A stretch of 9,514 nucleotides of DNA from Nanobdellota archaeon (GTDB lineage: Archaea > Thermoproteota > Nitrososphaeria > Nitrososphaerales > Nitrosopumilaceae), in the NCBI GenBank assembly GCA_012030815.1, contig JAAUVF010000022.1:1-9514 (forward strand). Direction: 5' to 3'. The notes beneath the pieces are model-generated. The model was given only the letters and a program-made list of their open reading frames with translations, had not been told where the DNA came from and did not search any database. Each line of letters opens with the position of its first letter. Position 1 is the stretch's first letter. Positions 6,455-9,514 of this stretch are shown piece after piece. Made by a program: the position numbers and the translations under genes.

Positions 6455-7727
6455 TTCTTCACCGATTTTAATGCAGAGCGGTAAGCATCTACAGTATTTT
6501 TAAGATCAGTTTTACTATGTGCATCAGATAGGAAAACTACTTCAAATTGAGATGGTGCAATAAAAACTCCATTTTTTAATAATGTAGAAAACATTTTTTG
6601 AATTTTTTGCATCAGCATTTTTGGATGAATGGTAATCTACAACAGGCTTGTCTGTAAAGAAAATTTGAAACATGGAGGATGCAGAATTGATTTGATGTGG
6701 AATTTTAAGGTCAGTTGCAATATCATCAATTGCATGTGTAAGCATAGTATTGTATTGTTCAAGTTTTGAATATAGTTTATTTTTTATTTTGTTTATGGTC
6801 TTTATAGAAGCAATTGCAGCACTTACAGAGGTTGGGTTTCCAGCATATGTGCTTGCTTGGTATACTTTGCCACCAGGGGATAAAAGATCCATTATCTCTT
6901 TTTTACCACCTACTGCTGCAACTGCAAATCCACTACCCAATGCTTTTGCCAAAGTTGTGATATCAGGTTTAATTCCAAAATGTTGCTGAGCACCTCCAGG
7001 AGACATTCTAAATCCAGTTACCACTTCATCAAAAATTAGAGGAATGTCATTATCTTTTGTAATCTTTCTAATTTCTGATAGGAATTTATTTTCAGGTAAA
7101 ATCAAACCCATGTTAGCCAACACAGGTTCAACGATAACACCAGCAATATCTTTATTTTTTGCTATGATTCTTCCAAGTTCTTCAGAGTTATTATACTGAA
7201 CAACAAGTGTGTTTTTTGAAACTTCATCTAAACCTCCATCAGATACTGAAATTCCGTTATGTGCAGAGCCAGATCCTGCTTTGACCAAAACAGAATCATG
7301 TGCACCGTGATATCCACCTTCAAATTTTATAATTTTCTTCTTTTTTGTAAAGCCACGAGCTAGACGTATAGCAGTCATTGTAGCTTCACCACCAGTATTG
7401 ACTAGTCTAACTTTTTGAATTGATGGGAAATTTTTAATAATTAATTTCGATAACTCAATTTCAGCTTGAGTTGGAGTACAAAACAAAGTTCCTTGGGTCA
7501 GTTGTTTTGATACAGCACTAAGAATTTCTTTTTCGTCGATGTCCTAACAGTAATGCACCATAACCATTACAGAAGTCAATGTATCTACGATTATCTTCAT
7601 CCCAGATGTAAGCACCGTTTGATTTTTTGGCAAAAAATGGATATGGTTCAAAATATCTAACAGGACTATTCACTCCGGATGGAATTACTTTTTTAGCATC
7701 ATTGAATAATTTTTGAGATTTCGACAA
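6451..7727 (-). CDS. hemL: Glutamate-1-semialdehyde 2,1-aminomutase (frameshifted as read)
   Basis: HemL is the PLP-dependent enzyme that converts glutamate-1-semialdehyde to 5-aminolevulinate, the last step of the tRNA-dependent C5 route. Visible blocks in the joined protein are AKKVIPSGVNSPVR (11-24), LLLGH (59-63), GTLFCTPTQAEIELS (79-93), VNTGGEATMTAIRLAR (109-124), the YHGAHD loop, the PLP-facing aspartate in FDEVVTGFR (D233), and the Schiff-base lysine in TTLAKALGSG (K261). The frame breaks at an A5 run (7529-7533) and again at the A6 run 6603-6608 or its neighbour at 6594-6599. One base fewer at each site gives 424 residues, normal for the family, ending in NGVFIAPSQFEVVFLSDAH and a TGA at 6451. 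The start is a TTG at 7727, preceded by an in-frame TGA. An ATG at 7750 could serve only if a further base is missing near 7727-7731. The gene is first in the tetrapyrrole block, 49 nt after the aquaporin gene. Confidence 0.95.
6459..6463 (-). promoter_or_regulatory. Ribosome binding site deciding the TTG start of hemC
   Basis: GGTGA on the minus strand, complementary to the UCACC part of the 16S rRNA tail, lies 4 nt before the TTG at 6454-6452. No ATG or GTG exists nearby in the hemC frame. Together with the TTGA overlap and the alignment of the protein start with the family, it fixes TTG as the start codon. Confidence 0.5.
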
Positions 7728-7776
7728 TAATCAACCGTATTTTTAGTCATTATTATTCGTAATAATCGATAAATGA

Positions 7777-8442
7777 CTATTTTTGCATACGAAATTTATT
7801 TCGAAATAAAAATGCAACAATTACAGTCCCCACATATGGTGCTGTCCAATATAGCCATAAATTTTCAAATACTCCAGAAAACAATACAGGTGCCAATGCT
7901 CTTGCAGGATTCATCGAAGCACCAGAAATAAAGGCCAAAAAAAAGATATCAAGTCCAACAATTCCGCCAATTGCTATTCCACTGAATCCTCTTAGTCCTT
8001 TTGTGTAAACAACTGTAAAGATTACAGCCATTAGCAATGCAGATGCTAAAACTTCAACTGGAAATATTACATACAGTGGAAAATCAAGATTAGGGGTATT
8101 TGCTCCAAGATTTGCTGCAGTGCCAATAAAGGTCATAACAAATAATGAGCCAAGTATTGCACCAATAATTTCTGCAGCAAAATAAACTGCAATTTGGATT
8201 TTAGAGATATGACCTGTTATGTAGTAGCCAATAGTTACTGCGGGGTTAAAATGGGCTAGCGATACTTTGCCAAAACAATAAACTCCAATGATTAATGCAA
8301 TAAAAGGAGCAACAGCTGCAAAAGCAATTCCAAGGGTTCCACCATTTTGCATATCATAAACTATCGAACCGGTTGCAAACACAACAAGAATAAAAGTTCC
8401 AATTAATTCAACGATAAAAATTTGTAAATTAGAGTAAGACAT
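7777..8442 (-). CDS. Aquaporin / MIP-family channel
   Basis: This is a 221-residue six-helix membrane channel of the major intrinsic protein family. Both half-helix pore motifs are present: HFNPAVT (NPA at 66-68) and SMNPARALAP (NPA at 178-180, with the selectivity-filter arginine R181). An AEIIGAILGS helix lies between them and LYWTAPYVGTVIVAFLF at the C-terminus. The residue after the second NPAR is alanine rather than the aspartate common in glycerol facilitators, so by that marker it looks closer to water channels. That does not exclude arsenite or other uncharged solutes. The ATG overlaps the arsC stop by one base (TAATG) and has a GAGG ribosome site 10 nt upstream, so it is co-transcribed with arsC. 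In Sinorhizobium meliloti an aquaporin (AqpS) in an ars operon exports the arsenite made by ArsC. A similar role here is inferred from context only. The frame is intact. Confidence 0.94.
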   Translation of the reverse strand: MSYSNLQIFIVELIGTFILVVFATGSIVYDMQNGGTLGIAFAAVAPFIALIIGVYCFGKVSLAHFNPAVTIGYYITGHISKIQIAVYFAAEIIGAILGSLFVMTFIGTAANLGANTPNLDFPLYVIFPVEVLASALLMAVIFTVVYTKGLRGFSGIAIGGIVGLDIFFLAFISGASMNPARALAPVLFSGVFENLWLYWTAPYVGTVIVAFLFRNKFRMQK

Positions 8443-8841
8443 TAATTATTTTCCTCAATTGATTTGATTAAAGTTATCACTTTTTCTTTTATTTGATCAC
8501 GAATTTCTCTTACTTGTTCTAGAGATTTTCCTTTAGGATCAGGAATTTGCCAATCAATTACATCTTTCATAAATAATGCAGGACATGACTCTTTGTCAAT
8601 GCATCCCATGTTAACTGCTTTTGATTCAGATATAATTTGTTGTGAGATTAGTTTTGGTGTTTGATTTGTAATGTCAATACCTATTTCATTCATTGCTTGT
8701 AAAACAATTGGATTTACTTTATCGCCGGGTTTTGTTCCAGCGCTAATAACTTCAAATCCTTTTGGCATGAATTTTTAAAAAAGGCTTCTGCCATTTGACT
8801 TCTTCCTGCATTTTCAATGCAACAAAAAGTATTTTTTTCAT
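8442..8841 (-). CDS. arsC: Arsenate reductase, thioredoxin-coupled type (frameshifted as read)
   Basis: This is a small cytoplasmic enzyme of the low-molecular-weight phosphatase fold that reduces arsenate to arsenite. The N-terminal piece reads in a different frame from the rest. Adding one base near 8821-8822 and one in the T5 run at 8772-8776 gives 133 residues, beginning MKKILFVCIENAGRSQMAEA. This has the CX5R phosphate/arsenate loop (C8-R14). The protein also carries SAGTKPG (34-40), a cysteine pair in GCIDKESCP (C81, C87) and the WQIPDPKGKSLEQVREIRDQI segment (family pattern W-x-DPxGK, RD-I). The three cysteines match the catalytic triad of Staphylococcus aureus pI258 ArsC (C10, C82, C89), which separates this from a plain tyrosine phosphatase. 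The first spacing is nearly identical, and the pair is closer here by one residue. Start and stop both form TAATG overlaps, with the permease upstream and the aquaporin downstream. No thioredoxin gene is in the window. Confidence 0.92.
8453..8456 (-). promoter_or_regulatory. Ribosome binding site of the aquaporin gene
   Basis: GAGG on the minus strand lies within the last codons of arsC, 10 nt before the aquaporin ATG. It supports the chosen ATG and translation as an operon-internal gene. Confidence 0.45.
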
Positions 8842-9514
8842 TACTGTACAAAATACTGGATAATCATTGTAACTACAAATGCAATCGAAGCTGCACCAGG
8901 AATAGTAATCAACCAAGCAAATACAATTCTTTTTCCAACACCCCAACGTACTGCACGTTTTCTTCTAACTGCGCCTGCACCCATAATTGAGCCAGTAATA
9001 GCATGTGTTGTACTAGCAGGGATTCCAAGGAAGGCAAATATCGCCAATACAATTCCGCCTCCAGTCTCTGCTGCAAATCCCTGATATGGTTTCAATCTAG
9101 CAATTTTCATGCCTAAAGTTTTGATAACTTTGTATCCACCAAAGAATGTTCCAAGTGCAATAGCAGAAGCAGCCGCAAGTATTACCCAAATTGGTACATC
9201 TGAAACATCAGTTATCAATCCCTCAGAAAATAAAATCAGAACAATTATGCCCATTACTTTTTGACCATCATTTGCACCATGGGTTAATGCAAACCATGCC
9301 GAAGAGATCAGTTGCAATTTTCCAAATGAGTAATTTACTTTTTTGGATTTTTGGATGCAAACACTGTGATAATTATTCCCGCAAAAAGAAAACCAATTGC
9401 CATTCCACCCAAAGGAGACACAATTATTCCAGTTAATGTTTTAGTCATTCCATCTAAAAGTAAGTTTTCAATTCCAACTCCAGCAATACCAGCTCCTATC
9501 AACCCTCCAATTAG
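8841..9514 (-). CDS. PiT-family inorganic phosphate permease, C-terminal part (frameshifted)
   Basis: This is a low-affinity cation-coupled phosphate transporter of the PiT/Pho4 family, in the cytoplasmic membrane. The N-terminus lies beyond the right edge, and 224 residues are visible. They begin in a glycine-rich helix (LIGGLIGAGIAG) that normally follows the first PiT signature. The second-half hallmarks are complete: FALTHGANDGQKVMGI (the GANDxQK motif) and FLGIPASTTHAITGSIMGAG followed by AVRR. The C-terminus is hydrophobic (IAFVVTMIIQYFVQ). The frame breaks at the A6 run 9339-9344: one added A joins ASKNPKK to VNYSFGKLQLISSAW without loss. The stop TAA shares a base with the arsC start (TAATG), so permease and reductase are in one operon. 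PiT carriers also admit arsenate, which resembles phosphate, and this gives the arsC link a rationale. Confidence 0.93.

Noticed and set aside
8442..8768. Low-molecular-weight protein tyrosine phosphatase instead of ArsC
   Set aside because: The fold is shared, but the C81/C87 pair in GCIDKESCP and the W-x-DPxGK segment are features of thioredoxin-type arsenate reductases and are not expected in tyrosine phosphatases.

Overview
The window is AT-rich, and every recognisable gene lies on the minus strand, so transcription runs from the high coordinates to the low ones. The gene set (SufB, a C5-pathway tetrapyrrole cluster hemL-hemC-sumT-hemD, a PiT phosphate permease) and the expression signals (archaeal TATA boxes about 25 nt upstream of leaderless starts, short Shine-Dalgarno motifs in front of operon-internal genes) suggest an archaeon. 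A low-GC, Nitrosopumilus-like ammonia-oxidising thaumarchaeon fits best. That assignment is inference from gene content and style; no rRNA or ammonia-oxidation marker is present.

Layout in transcription order. (1) 9514-7777: the C-terminal part of a PiT phosphate permease, a thioredoxin-type arsenate reductase (ArsC) and an aquaporin, joined by TAATG stop/start overlaps. This is a compact phosphate/arsenate module. (2) 7727-3983: hemL, hemC, sumT/cobA and hemD, joined by 4-base overlaps (TTGA, ATGA) or by an overlap or fusion. Together they make ALA from glutamate-1-semialdehyde, hydroxymethylbilane from porphobilinogen, then uroporphyrinogen III and precorrin-2, the branch point to siroheme, heme and cobalamin. 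hemA and hemB are not in the window. (3) 3789-1669: a secreted protein made of seven tandem PKD/Ig-like domains, with its own TATA box and a probable GTG leaderless start. (4) 1567-338: a major facilitator superfamily transporter. (5) 231-1: the N-terminal 77 residues of SufB, also behind a leaderless TATA promoter.

The most striking property is technical. From about 4160 to the right end, hemD, hemL, hemC, arsC and the permease are each broken by one or more single-base length changes, nearly all in A/T homopolymers. At least nine sites are needed, and a tenth is possible at the sumT/hemD junction. Each gene becomes full-length, with intact family motifs, once those runs are adjusted. The left 3.9 kb (PKD protein, MFS, SufB) has none. 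Sequencing or assembly indels are much likelier than pseudogenes, so the broken genes are annotated here as whole genes with the break points marked. The biologically most interesting points are the permease-ArsC-aquaporin operon, the Ig-like disulfide arrangement in a single repeat of the PKD protein, and the possible SumT-HemD fusion. I see no CRISPR array, insertion sequence, tRNA or rRNA, and no stretch over 300 bases lacks a gene.
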